The position numbers and the translations under genes were made by a program. From assembly GCA_002495625.1 (NCBI GenBank), contig DAGC01000003.1, forward strand, positions 62,001 through 126,000: DNA of 64,000 bases, given 5' to 3'. Source of the stretch: Methanobacterium sp. UBA375. GTDB lineage: Archaea > Methanobacteriota > Methanobacteria > Methanobacteriales > Methanobacteriaceae. How positions within the stretch are numbered: position 1 is the first letter of the stretch; each line of letters opens with the position of its first letter. The notes below the pieces were generated by a model. That model saw only the letters and a program-made list of their open reading frames with translations, made no database searches and had not been told where the DNA came from. This document shows positions 48,501-57,425 of this stretch, piece by piece.

Positions 48501-49981
48501 AACCATCTAACTCCACAGATCTCTGCTAGATCTTTGTTTACTGAGATTATATCACTTCTGTCGAGATGGTTAACATCGTCCTTGCCTACTATGCGGGCGA
48601 GATTCTCTATCTCCCGGCTGGATAGTTTAATGAAACTGGTTAATCTTTCAACACCCTCTTCTATATCTATCTGTTTAACCAGTTGTGGGTTCTGTGTAGC
48701 CACACCAGTCGGGCATAGTCCGGTGTAACAGATCCTATACTGCTGACAGTTTATGGCTATAAGTGCTGCCGTTCCTATATAAACTGCATCGGCACCTAAA
48801 GCCAAGGATTTGGCGAAGTCAGCGGAACTGCGCAGCCCACCAGACGCTATAATTGAAATTTCATCCTGGAGATTCAACTCTTTCAGGGCGTCATGGGCCT
48901 GGGGAATAGCAGCGAACAAGGGGACACCCACATTTTCCCTTACATATAAATCCGTGGCACCAGTTCCCCCTCCAAATCCGTCCAGAGTTATGAAATCCAC
49001 CCCAACCTGTGCCAATATCTTCACGTCACTTTTAACATCCCCACATCCTATCTTAGCACCGATAGGTGCGCCTCCAGTTAAAAATTTTAGCCAGGATATC
49101 TTGTCCTCTAACTCCTGTGCATTGGTGATATCTTCATGATGGGCTGGGGAATATGCACCTTCTCTAGGTTCTAATCCCCTTATCTGGGCGATTTCCCTGG
49201 TCATCTTCTCCGCGGGGAGGTAGCTGCCTTTACCAGGATATGCTCCCTGTCCAAATCGGATCTCCACGGCAGAGGCCTGTTTTAAGAGCTCTTCATCCAC
49301 TCCGAATCTTCCAGTGGAATACTGTAATATCCTATTATCCCATCCCAATGATTTCTCTTCATCTACCAGTCCGCCTTCACCAGAATTAAAACCAATACCG
49401 AGTTCTTGGGCAGTTTTTAATATGACTAATTTCACGTTCTTAGAAACAGCTCCAAAACTCAATCCAGATATCAAGATAGGTGAAGATACCGTAAAAGGCT
49501 TCTTTACGTGTTTACCCAAAGTAACAGTGGAATTCACATGTTCTTCTTCATTTAAGGGAATCTTATTTATCTGGGCGGGGATGAAGTAGAGGTCGTCCAT
49601 GGAAAATGGTAACTTCTTCTGGGAGCCCATGGATACGGTGATACTTTTACCCTCCAGACTCTCCTCCCGGATGTTCAACACGGTCTGGTAGAATTTTTCA
49701 TCCTCATCAAACCTTTTTTTACGCATCAACATGTTAGTTTCCCCCGCCTCTACCAGATTACAGTAATAAAGTCCTTTTAACCCATATTCATAATAAACCG
49801 GGCAGGTGTCGCACAGGCAGGTCTGGGGGTTGATATCACATTTACTCGCCTGAGTGCCACAGTAAAGTATTTCACCAGGGCACCCCTGGGGATAGCTGGG
49901 GCACAGCAGACAGCGGCATCTGTTCCGGTTTTCCTCGTTATTTTGAACTTTAGATCGTATATCAGCAGGCTCAAGAACCAT
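48488..49981 (-). CDS. Archaeal glutamate synthase (FMN-binding GltB-like domain) with Cys-rich N-terminus
   Basis: 497 residues. The first 75 hold ten cysteines (CRCLLCPSYPQGC, later CLCDTCPVYYEYG), likely for an iron-sulfur cluster. The rest is the central glutamate synthase barrel: GLSFGAVSKNVKLVILKTAQ, GEGGLVDEE, FGQGAYPGKG, LDGFGGGTGAT, ASGGLRSSADFAKSLALGADAVYIG, and a cluster segment YTGLCPTGVATQ. It combines 2-oxoglutarate with ammonia. Amidotransferase and electron-transfer subunits are separate proteins in archaea and not seen here. Confidence 0.88.
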   Translation of the reverse strand: MVLEPADIRSKVQNNEENRNRCRCLLCPSYPQGCPGEILYCGTQASKCDINPQTCLCDTCPVYYEYGLKGLYYCNLVEAGETNMLMRKKRFDEDEKFYQTVLNIREESLEGKSITVSMGSQKKLPFSMDDLYFIPAQINKIPLNEEEHVNSTVTLGKHVKKPFTVSSPILISGLSFGAVSKNVKLVILKTAQELGIGFNSGEGGLVDEEKSLGWDNRILQYSTGRFGVDEELLKQASAVEIRFGQGAYPGKGSYLPAEKMTREIAQIRGLEPREGAYSPAHHEDITNAQELEDKISWLKFLTGGAPIGAKIGCGDVKSDVKILAQVGVDFITLDGFGGGTGATDLYVRENVGVPLFAAIPQAHDALKELNLQDEISIIASGGLRSSADFAKSLALGADAVYIGTAALIAINCQQYRICYTGLCPTGVATQNPQLVKQIDIEEGVERLTSFIKLSSREIENLARIVGKDDVNHLDRSDIISVNKDLAEICGVRWLGGK

Positions 49982-50058
49982 GTTATTACCTCAAAATACT
50001 ATAAAATAACCAAATAAACCCCATAAAAGTAGTAATCTCTTTCCAGATAAATCTCCTT

Positions 50059-51816
50059 TCAGATAAATCTCCTGGGATCGGTTTCAATATCCACGATGAT
50101 CGGTTTATCAATTGACAGGGCCTTGTCTACTGCTTCTGGTAGTTCCTGTGGATCTTTAACATTTATTCCCACCCCTCCGCAATCTCGGGCGTAGGCTGCA
50201 AAGTCTGGGTTGTAGAGTTCAGTTTCCCAGTTTGGGAATTTTTCCACCATCTGTTCCTGCATGATCATGGCCAGCTGGTGGTTGTTGAATAAGAAGAGCT
50301 TAATTGGGAGATCGTTACGCACTGCAGTAACGAAGTCGGCCATAACCATGGAAAATCCCCCGTCACCAGTGATGCACACTACCTGCCTCTCGGGATAGAT
50401 TAGTTGGGCGGCCAGAGCCGCTGGCAGGCCGATACCCATGGTACCCAGGTATCCGGACATGATCATCTTCTGGGTTTTCTTCATCCAGAAATTACGTCCA
50501 AACCACCAGGCATTTTCGCCAGTATCCAGGGTGATGACCGCATCATCATCCAGTTTTTCATTCAGGACTTTAATGATGTACTGGGGCCTTATTGGGGTTA
50601 AACCACCATCAGCTTCCTCATCAAGAAGATCCAACCATTCCATTTTAAGTTCTCTTATCTCCCCTAAATAGTCATCTTTTCTATTTTCCTGGACCAGGTC
50701 CATTAGCTGGGGCAGTATTTCCGCGCTGTTACCATAAAGCCCCACCTCAACCGGGTATTGCCTACCTATCATCAGTGGATCTATGTCTATCTGGATTGCC
50801 CTTTTCTCTGGCAGATGGGTCATGTCTGAGAAGGATGAACCAATGACTATGAGTAGATCAGAATTCAGTACAAGGTCAGTGGCGGCTGTTGAACCGATAT
50901 CCCCATGGCTTCCCACATAATACTCGTTATCTTCATCTACCACTCCTTTTCCCCGGAAAGTGGTTATTATGGGTGCGGTTATCTTCTCTGCCAGTTCCAG
51001 GATGTTTTCTCCCTGGGTGATGGCTCCGAATCCAGAAACAATCACCGGACGTTTCGACTGGTTTATGGCCTGGGCTGCCTGGAGTATGAGGAACATGGGC
51101 TGGGTGATGGCTTCGTTGGGGAAGCTACCTTCGAAGGGTATTGTCCGGGCAGTGTGTGGAATTTCCTGAACATCCTTGGGGATTCCTATATGGGCCACTC
51201 CCTTATCTAAGATAGCGTGTTTAATGGCGTTGGTGATGAGGGTGGTGGTCTGTTCTTCAGACATTAAAACCTTGTTATAAACAGTTATAGATTCGAAGAA
51301 ACTCTGCTGGTCTATTTCCTGGAAGGACCCCGGGCCGATGAGCTGTCTTTTCAGCATACCGGTTAAAGCCAGTACAGGGGAATGGTCGAGGCTGGCATCA
51401 TAGAGACCGGTGGCCAGGTTGGTTGCCCCGGGACCGGCAACTGTAAGACAGGCCGCCGGGTGTCCGGTGAGTTTACCATAGGCAGATGCCATGAAAGCAG
51501 CGGTTTGCTCATGTCTAACCTGGATATACTTTAGATCCTTACTTTTACGGATAGCATCCACCACGCCCAAAGAAGAGGTTCCGGGTATACCGAAAACGTA
51601 TTTAATTCCCCATTCAACCATTTGAGCTACTAAAATCTCAGAAACAGTAGCTTCCCCCTCTTCAAGTTCAACCTCACCTTCAGATAATAATACAAAAGAA
51701 TTCAAAGGAGAATTACAAACCGGACACCTCCAGTTATCCGGTAACTCATCAAATGCGTAACCTTCCTTTTCCTCATCAAATATGTAGTTACAAACCGTAC
51801 ACCGATATTTTGCCAT
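50059..51816 (-). CDS. Thiamine-pyrophosphate enzyme fused to an N-terminal rubredoxin domain
   Basis: 585 residues. Residues 1-45 are rubredoxin-like, with the Fe ligands in YRCTVCNYIFDEE and WRCPVCNSP. From residue 55 comes a three-domain acetolactate synthase/pyruvate oxidase-like enzyme: FGIPGTSSLG, VRHEQTAAFMASAYG (catalytic Glu), VAGPGATNLATGL, and the TPP motif GDGGFSMVMADFVTAVRNDLPIKLFLFNN-type segment near residue 480. The rubredoxin part suggests electron transfer to or from the TPP site, as in oxidative decarboxylation. Exact substrate unknown; it is not beside ilvN or ilvC. Confidence 0.85.
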   Translation of the reverse strand: MAKYRCTVCNYIFDEEKEGYAFDELPDNWRCPVCNSPLNSFVLLSEGEVELEEGEATVSEILVAQMVEWGIKYVFGIPGTSSLGVVDAIRKSKDLKYIQVRHEQTAAFMASAYGKLTGHPAACLTVAGPGATNLATGLYDASLDHSPVLALTGMLKRQLIGPGSFQEIDQQSFFESITVYNKVLMSEEQTTTLITNAIKHAILDKGVAHIGIPKDVQEIPHTARTIPFEGSFPNEAITQPMFLILQAAQAINQSKRPVIVSGFGAITQGENILELAEKITAPIITTFRGKGVVDEDNEYYVGSHGDIGSTAATDLVLNSDLLIVIGSSFSDMTHLPEKRAIQIDIDPLMIGRQYPVEVGLYGNSAEILPQLMDLVQENRKDDYLGEIRELKMEWLDLLDEEADGGLTPIRPQYIIKVLNEKLDDDAVITLDTGENAWWFGRNFWMKKTQKMIMSGYLGTMGIGLPAALAAQLIYPERQVVCITGDGGFSMVMADFVTAVRNDLPIKLFLFNNHQLAMIMQEQMVEKFPNWETELYNPDFAAYARDCGGVGINVKDPQELPEAVDKALSIDKPIIVDIETDPRRFI

Positions 51817-52008
51817 TTTTTAACCCCTTGAAAAGCAGTTGCATAAGATTATACTAACTATTATGAATTTAAAAGGTTATAAAAATATCTAATTCAAACT
51901 TTAAAAGGGCGGTTAATTAAGAAAAAAGTCATTCAACCTATTAAATATCCCATATCTTTATAAGCAGAAGAGATATAAGAATATAAACCCGGAAAATAGA
52001 ATTTTCCC

Positions 52009-52050
52009 ATGAATAACACCGGTGTTATTAAACTATTTAGTGAGTTCTAA
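52009..52050 (+). other. 13-codon upstream ORF with 18-bp palindrome
   Basis: ATG at 52009 opens MNNTGVIKLFSEF and stops at 52050, one base before the ubiA ATG. Its second to seventh codons are the perfect palindrome AATAACACCGGTGTTATT (52012-52029). A TATA-like ATATAAAC lies at about 51981, so transcription should start close to this ATG. The palindrome may be an operator and the ORF incidental, or the ORF may couple translation. Confidence 0.45.
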
Positions 52051-52051
52051 A

Positions 52052-52861
52052 ATGAAGAACATGTTAACCACCCTTCTAAGATCAACCAGGATAAGCTGGT
52101 CATCTAAAACAGTGAATATGTTTCTTTTAGCCCTGACTTATGCCTACTTTTCCAGTTTAACCATAACCAACCCCCTGCAGATAGTGGAGGGTTTGATCCT
52201 GGTCTGCGCCCTCTGGGGTGCTCTCTACAGTCTTAACGACTTAACCGATATAAAATCTGATGAAAAGGATCCGGGAAAACAGGACCGGGCCTTTATCAGG
52301 GATGATGTTGACCGGAAATGGATCATAACCTTTATAGTCGGTCTGATTTGCTCAATTTTTATAGTATCAATACTCACCTTAAAGGTTGATTTTGCAATCA
52401 TCATGGCGTTGATGGTTATAAATCAGCTAATATACACCGTACCTCCCCTAAGACTTAAGGATACTGTTTTAGCTCCTTTTGCAAGCACAGCTACCAACTC
52501 TGTTTTAAGGATCGCCTCCTGCTGTGTGCTCCTGGGAGATCTGTTCCTGGTCCCGGTGAGTGTGTACATATTTATGTTCACCGCCAGTTTAGGCACCTAC
52601 CTGATGTACAAGGGTATTCCTAAATTAGCCAGCCTGGTAGGGGTGGTAGCTGGAGGAATTTTGATATACATACTATATTTTGGTGAAATGAACCTAGTTC
52701 AATTGGCTGTTGCCATTCTACCAGCCATTATAGCTGGAATTCCCTTATATCTATCTCTTTTCTCCAACAAAGACAGGATGGCTCATCTGGCAGATATATT
52801 GTATCATCAAGTTGCACTGGTCTTTTTCCTGATATGTATCGTGTATATCCTTTTCTTTTAG
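52052..52861 (+). CDS. UbiA-family prenyltransferase
   Basis: 269 residues with about eight membrane helices. The first aspartate motif is NDLTDIKSDEKDPGKQDR; the second is weaker (loop near KGIPKLASL). UbiA enzymes move a prenyl group onto an aromatic or phospho-sugar acceptor. It is divergent in sequence from DGGGP synthase, so its acceptor is uncertain. It converges with the geranylgeranyl reductase gene. I start at ATG 52052 (GTGAG upstream); GTG 52022 would add 10 residues. Confidence 0.8.
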   Translation: MKNMLTTLLRSTRISWSSKTVNMFLLALTYAYFSSLTITNPLQIVEGLILVCALWGALYSLNDLTDIKSDEKDPGKQDRAFIRDDVDRKWIITFIVGLICSIFIVSILTLKVDFAIIMALMVINQLIYTVPPLRLKDTVLAPFASTATNSVLRIASCCVLLGDLFLVPVSVYIFMFTASLGTYLMYKGIPKLASLVGVVAGGILIYILYFGEMNLVQLAVAILPAIIAGIPLYLSLFSNKDRMAHLADILYHQVALVFFLICIVYILFF

Positions 52862-52931
52862 AGGGAGAGCCTCTGAAATTAGAAAATTGAAAAAAAATAT
52901 ATTTATTGAATTAAAAAAAGTCAAAAAGAAT

Positions 52932-54116
52932 TTAGAATAGTTTTCCCAGCTTCAACAAGGCCTTGGGAGAAACCTTTATCAATTGTTTAATTAGTTCTGC
53001 CGTGTTTATGGTGTCCAGCTCGATATCCTGGAAGGCGTCGGCTATGGAGTTAAGTTCCTCATCAGATAGACTTTGAAGGTAGTCTTTAACCTTTAAATCT
53101 CTCTTGAACTTTACACCAATGTTCTCCTCACACCTTTCCTGGTATTTGCTTAACTTTTTAGCTGAGTAATCACCGTCCTTAACAGCTGCAGCTGCTACTT
53201 CACCGGCGTATACTCCTGCTTCCATGGCGGCGATGATTCCACCACCTGTTAAGGGGTTTACCTGACTCGCTGCATCTCCCACCAGCATGAAGTTGTCTGT
53301 AACCAGTTCCTTAAGCATTCCGCCTACGGGGTCTCCGCCTATATTTAACTCCACGGGTTGGGCGTTCTGGGTGGATGGATTATTTTTCACGAATTCCAGC
53401 AGATGATCGTAGGCGCTTTTATCTGTCTCGGTGGTTAGAATTCCCAGTCCCACGTTTGCTATGTCATCCCCTTTAGGGAATATCCAGGCGTATCCTCCGG
53501 GTGCCACGCTTCCAAAGTAGAATTCTATGGAGTCGGGGTCTTCCATTTTAACGTTCACCATCTCAAATTGAGCGCAAGATTCCATGTTCTTGGGTTTCAG
53601 GGTTGTTTTAAGCCCTAAAAACCTTCCCATTCTTGATTCTGGTCCGTCAGCTCCAACCACGATCTTGGCTTTCACCTCGAACTCTTCGCCCATGGTCTCC
53701 AAGGTCGCGACCAGGTAGTCACCTTCCCTTCTAATTCCCTTGGCCAGGGTTTTAACCATGATCTTAGCACCGGCCCGGGCAGCGTCCATGGCCATGTGTT
53801 TGTCGAAGACTTTCCTCTCCAGGATATATCCTGCCTCGGGTAATTTAACTTTCTCCTCGTTTAGCCATACACCAGTGCCGTTAGGGGCTATCAGGCGTAC
53901 ACCGCTGAGTTCCTTGGTCACCCATCTGGTGCTGGGTTCTATTTTTAATTTTTTCAGGCCTTCCTTGGAAACTCCCTCGGCACACCTTTTAGGGGCTCCG
54001 ATTTCGGATTTCTTATCGATCACGATCACATCGGCACCATTCAGTGCGGTGTGTTTTGCGGTTGATGATCCTGCGGGTCCTGCTCCTATTACCAGTACAT
54101 CGGTTTCTATTAGCAT
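52932..54116 (-). CDS. Geranylgeranyl reductase (digeranylgeranylglycerophospholipid reductase)
   Basis: 394 residues of the archaeal GGR flavoproteins: DVLVIGAGPAGSSTAKHTA (FAD), KRCAEGVSKEGL with the conserved Cys, VVGADGPESRMGRFLG, the PxxYxWxFP-like APGGYAWIFP, and VGDAASQVNPLTGGGIIAAM. It saturates the isoprenoid chains of archaeal lipids. It lies 14 bases after a 2[4Fe-4S] ferredoxin gene, its likely electron donor. Confidence 0.93.
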   Translation of the reverse strand: MLIETDVLVIGAGPAGSSTAKHTALNGADVIVIDKKSEIGAPKRCAEGVSKEGLKKLKIEPSTRWVTKELSGVRLIAPNGTGVWLNEEKVKLPEAGYILERKVFDKHMAMDAARAGAKIMVKTLAKGIRREGDYLVATLETMGEEFEVKAKIVVGADGPESRMGRFLGLKTTLKPKNMESCAQFEMVNVKMEDPDSIEFYFGSVAPGGYAWIFPKGDDIANVGLGILTTETDKSAYDHLLEFVKNNPSTQNAQPVELNIGGDPVGGMLKELVTDNFMLVGDAASQVNPLTGGGIIAAMEAGVYAGEVAAAAVKDGDYSAKKLSKYQERCEENIGVKFKRDLKVKDYLQSLSDEELNSIADAFQDIELDTINTAELIKQLIKVSPKALLKLGKLF

Positions 54117-54130
54117 CAGTATTTCTCCCT

Positions 54131-54298
54131 TTATTCCTCTTTAGCCAGTGCCTGGACTGGGCAGACCTGGATACATATGGTACATTCTTTACAATTTTTC
54201 TTATCGAATTTTAAGCTGTTTTCCCCGACTTCGATGAGGGATCGGGGACATACACCGGCACATTCCCCACAGTACATACACCATTCCTTTACCTTCAT
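54131..54298 (-). CDS. 2[4Fe-4S] ferredoxin
   Basis: 55 residues, starting MKVKEWCMYCGECAGVCPRS with a second cluster motif CKECTICIQVCP. Both CxxCxxCxxxCP motifs are complete. The ATG at 54298 follows GATGAT; an in-frame ATG at 54307 adds three residues. It directly precedes geranylgeranyl reductase and probably feeds it electrons. Confidence 0.9.
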   Translation of the reverse strand: MKVKEWCMYCGECAGVCPRSLIEVGENSLKFDKKNCKECTICIQVCPVQALAKEE

Positions 54299-54424
54299 AA
54301 TTATCATCTTACTCGATTTTGGTTATTCTACAAACGAAATTTGGTTGTCTACTAATGAATTTTATTATTTTTAAACTTCAAGTATTTATAATCTGGTTTA
54401 AAAAAGTTTCCCCCCAATTTTTTT

Positions 54425-54586
54425 TTATTCTTCATCTTCACCAGTTACAAATACATATCCGCACTTGGAGCAGACAAGTGACTTTGTAGTCGCATGTGCC
54501 TGGAATTCCCTATCGAATTTCCGGTTCATTGTTTTATCCTTGCTACCGCATTTAGGACATTTTTCATTTAATTTGCCTATGTTCAT
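54425..54586 (-). CDS. 53-residue four-cysteine protein next to a radical SAM enzyme
   Basis: MNIGKLNEKCPKCGSKDK opens the protein, and LVCSKCGYVFVTGEDEE closes it, giving two CxxC pairs 25 residues apart. It looks like a zinc ribbon. It follows the radical SAM gene by 21 bases with GGAGATC before its ATG, so the two are cotranscribed. I recall a family of Cys-rich peptides (TIGR04165) paired in methanogens with this kind of radical SAM enzyme; membership needs an HMM check. It is either the enzyme's substrate or a plain zinc-binding protein. Confidence 0.8.
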   Translation of the reverse strand: MNIGKLNEKCPKCGSKDKTMNRKFDREFQAHATTKSLVCSKCGYVFVTGEDEE

Positions 54587-54607
54587 GATTGATCTCCATT
54601 TGTATTG

Positions 54608-55747
54608 TTAAGATGGCTTGATCATCAGGGCCATCACACCTGGCCTGTTTTTTTTATCCCCTGTTTGCGGACTTACCGCTAATCCGGAGTTGCCTAACAT
54701 TTCTTTAGTGGCCCTTTTGGTGATCTCCTTGAATATGGTTTTATAGGCAGGGCAGTGGGGGTCCACACCATCTATTTCCCCTTCACTTTTTGCCAAAGCG
54801 TTGTAGGGGCATCCTCCCCTGCAGAATTTTATGTAGGTGCATCTTTTACAGTTTTCATCCACGTACTCCTTGAATTTCTGGAGTAGTTTCCGTGGCCCCG
54901 AATCTGCTAGTTTTTTCTGGCTGGGATGGTCGCGTACGTTGCCCATCACCCATTCCGGCATTCCAACGAAGCGGTAGCAGGGGTATATGCTCCCGTCTGG
55001 CCCCACTGCGAAGGTGTCGTCCATGCAGTCTACGAATGTGCAGACAGCTCCCCGGCGGGTGAAGATGCTTTTGCAGATGTGGTCGATGTTTTTAACCCTG
55101 ATGTTATCCATGTTGTCCAGATATTTGTCCAGTAAATATATCAATAGGTCACCGTATTGTTCTGGTGGTAGGGCCCATTTTTCAGGGTTTTCATCCCTTA
55201 TTGAGGGTAATGCTGGATGTAACTTCAAATCCAATCCATTTTCCAGGAAGTAGTTGAATATCTCTTCTTTAAAATCTATGGAATAGGAGGTAAAGGTGCA
55301 GATGAAGCTCACCTGTAAATCGTTATCTTTTGCGATCTGGTAGCCCTTCATGGTCTTCTGGTAATATCCTTCTCCCCTCTGGAGGTCGTTTAGTTCCTCT
55401 GGTCCGTCCAGGCTGGAACCGACAGGTATAGAGTATTCAGCGAATAACTGGGCTAGTTCCGGGGTTAAATTCCAGAGGTTGCTTTGCAGGGCGAATGCTG
55501 GTTTTAAGTGGCTTAGTTTCTTAGCTAACAGGGGTAACGCTTCTTTGAAAAATTCATACCCAGCTAACAGAGGTTCGCCTCCATGGAAGGTGAAGGTTAC
55601 TGGTTCGTTGCGGAAATCTTTAAGCCATTCCACTATTTCTTCAATTATCTCCAGGGACATCAGGGGTGATCCTTCCTCGCTGCTCCAGCAGTAGTTGCAG
55701 TTTGAAGGACAGCCCAATGTGGGGATTATCATCACATGAAAAGCCAT
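54608..55747 (-). CDS. Radical SAM/SPASM enzyme, probable peptide-modifying (Mhun_1560-like)
   Basis: 379 residues. The cluster motif is CPSNCNYC (Cys 13, 17, 20), followed by FTFHGGEPLLAG. The C-terminal SPASM domain has IYPCYRF, then CKRCTYIKFCRGGCPYNA and DPHCPAYK, enough for two more clusters. The layout is that of sulfatase-maturase and peptide-modifying enzymes. No sulfatase gene is near. The next gene encodes a tiny four-Cys protein, a plausible target. From memory it resembles the methanogen family TIGR04083. Confidence 0.85.
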   Translation of the reverse strand: MAFHVMIIPTLGCPSNCNYCWSSEEGSPLMSLEIIEEIVEWLKDFRNEPVTFTFHGGEPLLAGYEFFKEALPLLAKKLSHLKPAFALQSNLWNLTPELAQLFAEYSIPVGSSLDGPEELNDLQRGEGYYQKTMKGYQIAKDNDLQVSFICTFTSYSIDFKEEIFNYFLENGLDLKLHPALPSIRDENPEKWALPPEQYGDLLIYLLDKYLDNMDNIRVKNIDHICKSIFTRRGAVCTFVDCMDDTFAVGPDGSIYPCYRFVGMPEWVMGNVRDHPSQKKLADSGPRKLLQKFKEYVDENCKRCTYIKFCRGGCPYNALAKSEGEIDGVDPHCPAYKTIFKEITKRATKEMLGNSGLAVSPQTGDKKNRPGVMALMIKPS

Positions 55748-55919
55748 AAAAATCTCTTCTTTAAAACAATCAGATTATTAATTAAATTTTATCCTCGATA
55801 TCAGATTATTAATTTATCCTTAATCTTATAATTTAATTTTTATGTTTTAGAAATAGGTTTATTGAGATGTGATAAATTTTAATCAATTCAGTATTCTCTA
55901 AAAAAAAATTAGTAAAAGA

Positions 55920-56057
55920 TCATCCGAAACGGACTTTAAGCATTCGAATGAGGTTTCTCAGGTCATCAGCGCTGGCTGCAGCCAGTGCATCGTTCAGTTC
56001 ATCCCAGGTTATTCCCTTAAAATTTTCCACGATATCGGTTATTTGATCTTCATTCAT
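55920..56057 (-). CDS. 45-residue acidic helical protein, unknown
   Basis: Starts MNEDQITDIVENFKGITWDE, continues with an alanine-rich LAAASADDLRNLIRM and ends KVRFG. GGTGGGG lies six bases before the ATG, a strong site, and codon use looks coding. No Cys, no membrane segment. It lies between hsp20 and the radical SAM gene on the same strand. Family not recognised. Confidence 0.6.
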   Translation of the reverse strand: MNEDQITDIVENFKGITWDELNDALAAASADDLRNLIRMLKVRFG

Positions 56058-56142
56058 AGTTCCCCACCTTCTTTTAAATTTTTAATAAAATAATGTATTT
56101 TAAAATAAAAAAGAGAAGATATTATAATCCATTTTAGGATAT

Positions 56143-56715
56143 TTACTTAATATCTACGTTGATTTTTTCTGCCTCTTCTTTAGGGAGAGTTATGGTTAAT
56201 ACTGAATCTTCAAATTTCGCTGTGGCAGCTTTAACCTTCACTTTCACCGGGAGTTCTATGATCTTTACAGTTTCACCGAAGTTTCTTTCCCGGCGAATAT
56301 AATCGACTTCTTCCTCTTTGTATTCTTCTTCAAATTTAGCAGTTATTTCTACAGCTGTCTCAGATAAAGTTACGTTTATGTCTTCTTTCTTGGCACCAGG
56401 AAGGTCTGTTTTAATGATCACTTCATCATCAGTCTCCACCACATCTGCCAGGGGTTTTTGCAGTGAGCTGGTGTAATCAGTGATTGCCTTAGAGAAATCC
56501 TCCTGTCGATCACGGATAGTGCTTACAAAGTCGTTGAACATTTTCTCTGCTTGTGTTCTTCCTTTAGGAGTGTCTGATTCTCCTTCTTTCCTCAGAGATC
56601 TTGTTTCCCCAGCCGTTGATTCTTCACTTTCCGTTTTTTTACCTAGTTGTACCTTCTCTGCTCCCTCATCGGCACCGGTACCTTGAGTTCCTTCCAAATT
56701 TTTCTCATCTACCAT
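56143..56715 (-). CDS. Small heat shock protein, Hsp20/alpha-crystallin family
   Basis: 190 residues. The alpha-crystallin domain runs from about residue 88: DDEVIIKTDLPGAKKEDINV, RRERNFGETVKIIELP, and FEDSVLTITLPKEEAEK. The first 60 residues are an unusual acidic, disordered tail rich in Gly, Glu and Thr. It binds unfolding proteins. An A+T-rich promoter region precedes it. Confidence 0.93.
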   Translation of the reverse strand: MVDEKNLEGTQGTGADEGAEKVQLGKKTESEESTAGETRSLRKEGESDTPKGRTQAEKMFNDFVSTIRDRQEDFSKAITDYTSSLQKPLADVVETDDEVIIKTDLPGAKKEDINVTLSETAVEITAKFEEEYKEEEVDYIRRERNFGETVKIIELPVKVKVKAATAKFEDSVLTITLPKEEAEKINVDIK

Positions 56716-56788
56716 TGGATATCACCAATATAATTTGTAAACTTATGAATCGGTCAAGTTAATGGTTTATATCTAGTAGATAATAAAT

Positions 56789-57118
56789 CTATTTTTTATC
56801 TTTTTTACTTGTTTTTTTAATAACCGGAGTGTTGAAATTATATAGTTTGGTATCCTGTTCTAATATCCTTAATCTTTCTGCCAAAAATTCTAAAACTCTT
56901 TTTTTATCTGTAAACGACACGTTCTTTTTAGATAACATATTAATTAGTTCTGTAATACTTCTAGCGGAGTGTGTGCCTGTTCTTTCGTCCATTAATATTA
57001 TGTCCCTTTTTCCGAATTCTTTGGAAGTGGATACAAAGACCGCACCCCATACATTCCCATTTTCGTCCATTAAATCCATGGAATTGCGGAAATTATCCTC
57101 TTCTGTCTTTTTTTGCAT
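56789..57118 (-). CDS. Uncharacterised protein
   Basis: 109 residues, soluble, with DENGNVWGAVFVSTSKEFGKRD suggesting a small beta fold, then a helical part (RVLEFLAERLRILE) and a basic tail (KKTSKKDKK). GGTGAT lies before the ATG, and CATATATAAATG at about 57150 is a good TATA box. I do not recognise the family. Confidence 0.65.
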   Translation of the reverse strand: MQKKTEEDNFRNSMDLMDENGNVWGAVFVSTSKEFGKRDIILMDERTGTHSARSITELINMLSKKNVSFTDKKRVLEFLAERLRILEQDTKLYNFNTPVIKKTSKKDKK

Positions 57119-57425
57119 CTTAAATCACCTTAATACATCTTACTACAACAACATTTATATATGTTTCGAAAAAAAATTTAATAAAAAAGTATTTTAAAGT
57201 CTCTGTGAAACGTACACCTTTTATCTATATAAAAACATAAATTATTAGAGACTGTTACCAGAGAACATGGATTATATATAAATTTCTAAAATTTAATAAA
57301 CGAAAATTTTAATTTTAAGCAGAGCAAATAAATATGGTAAAAGAAAATTTGGGTAGTGAAAGTCGAATTTTTAATTCACCTTACGAAAATTCATTATCGA
57401 AAATTTATAAAATCGAGAGGGAAGC
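57119..57425. other. Divergent A+T-rich intergenic region
   Basis: Holds promoters for both flanking genes: a TATA box at about 57150 for the minus-strand gene and TTATATATAAAT (57272-57283) for the response regulators. CGAAAATT occurs three times between 57301 and 57405. A 40-codon frame from 57334 overlaps the regulator start and looks like chance. Confidence 0.55.
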
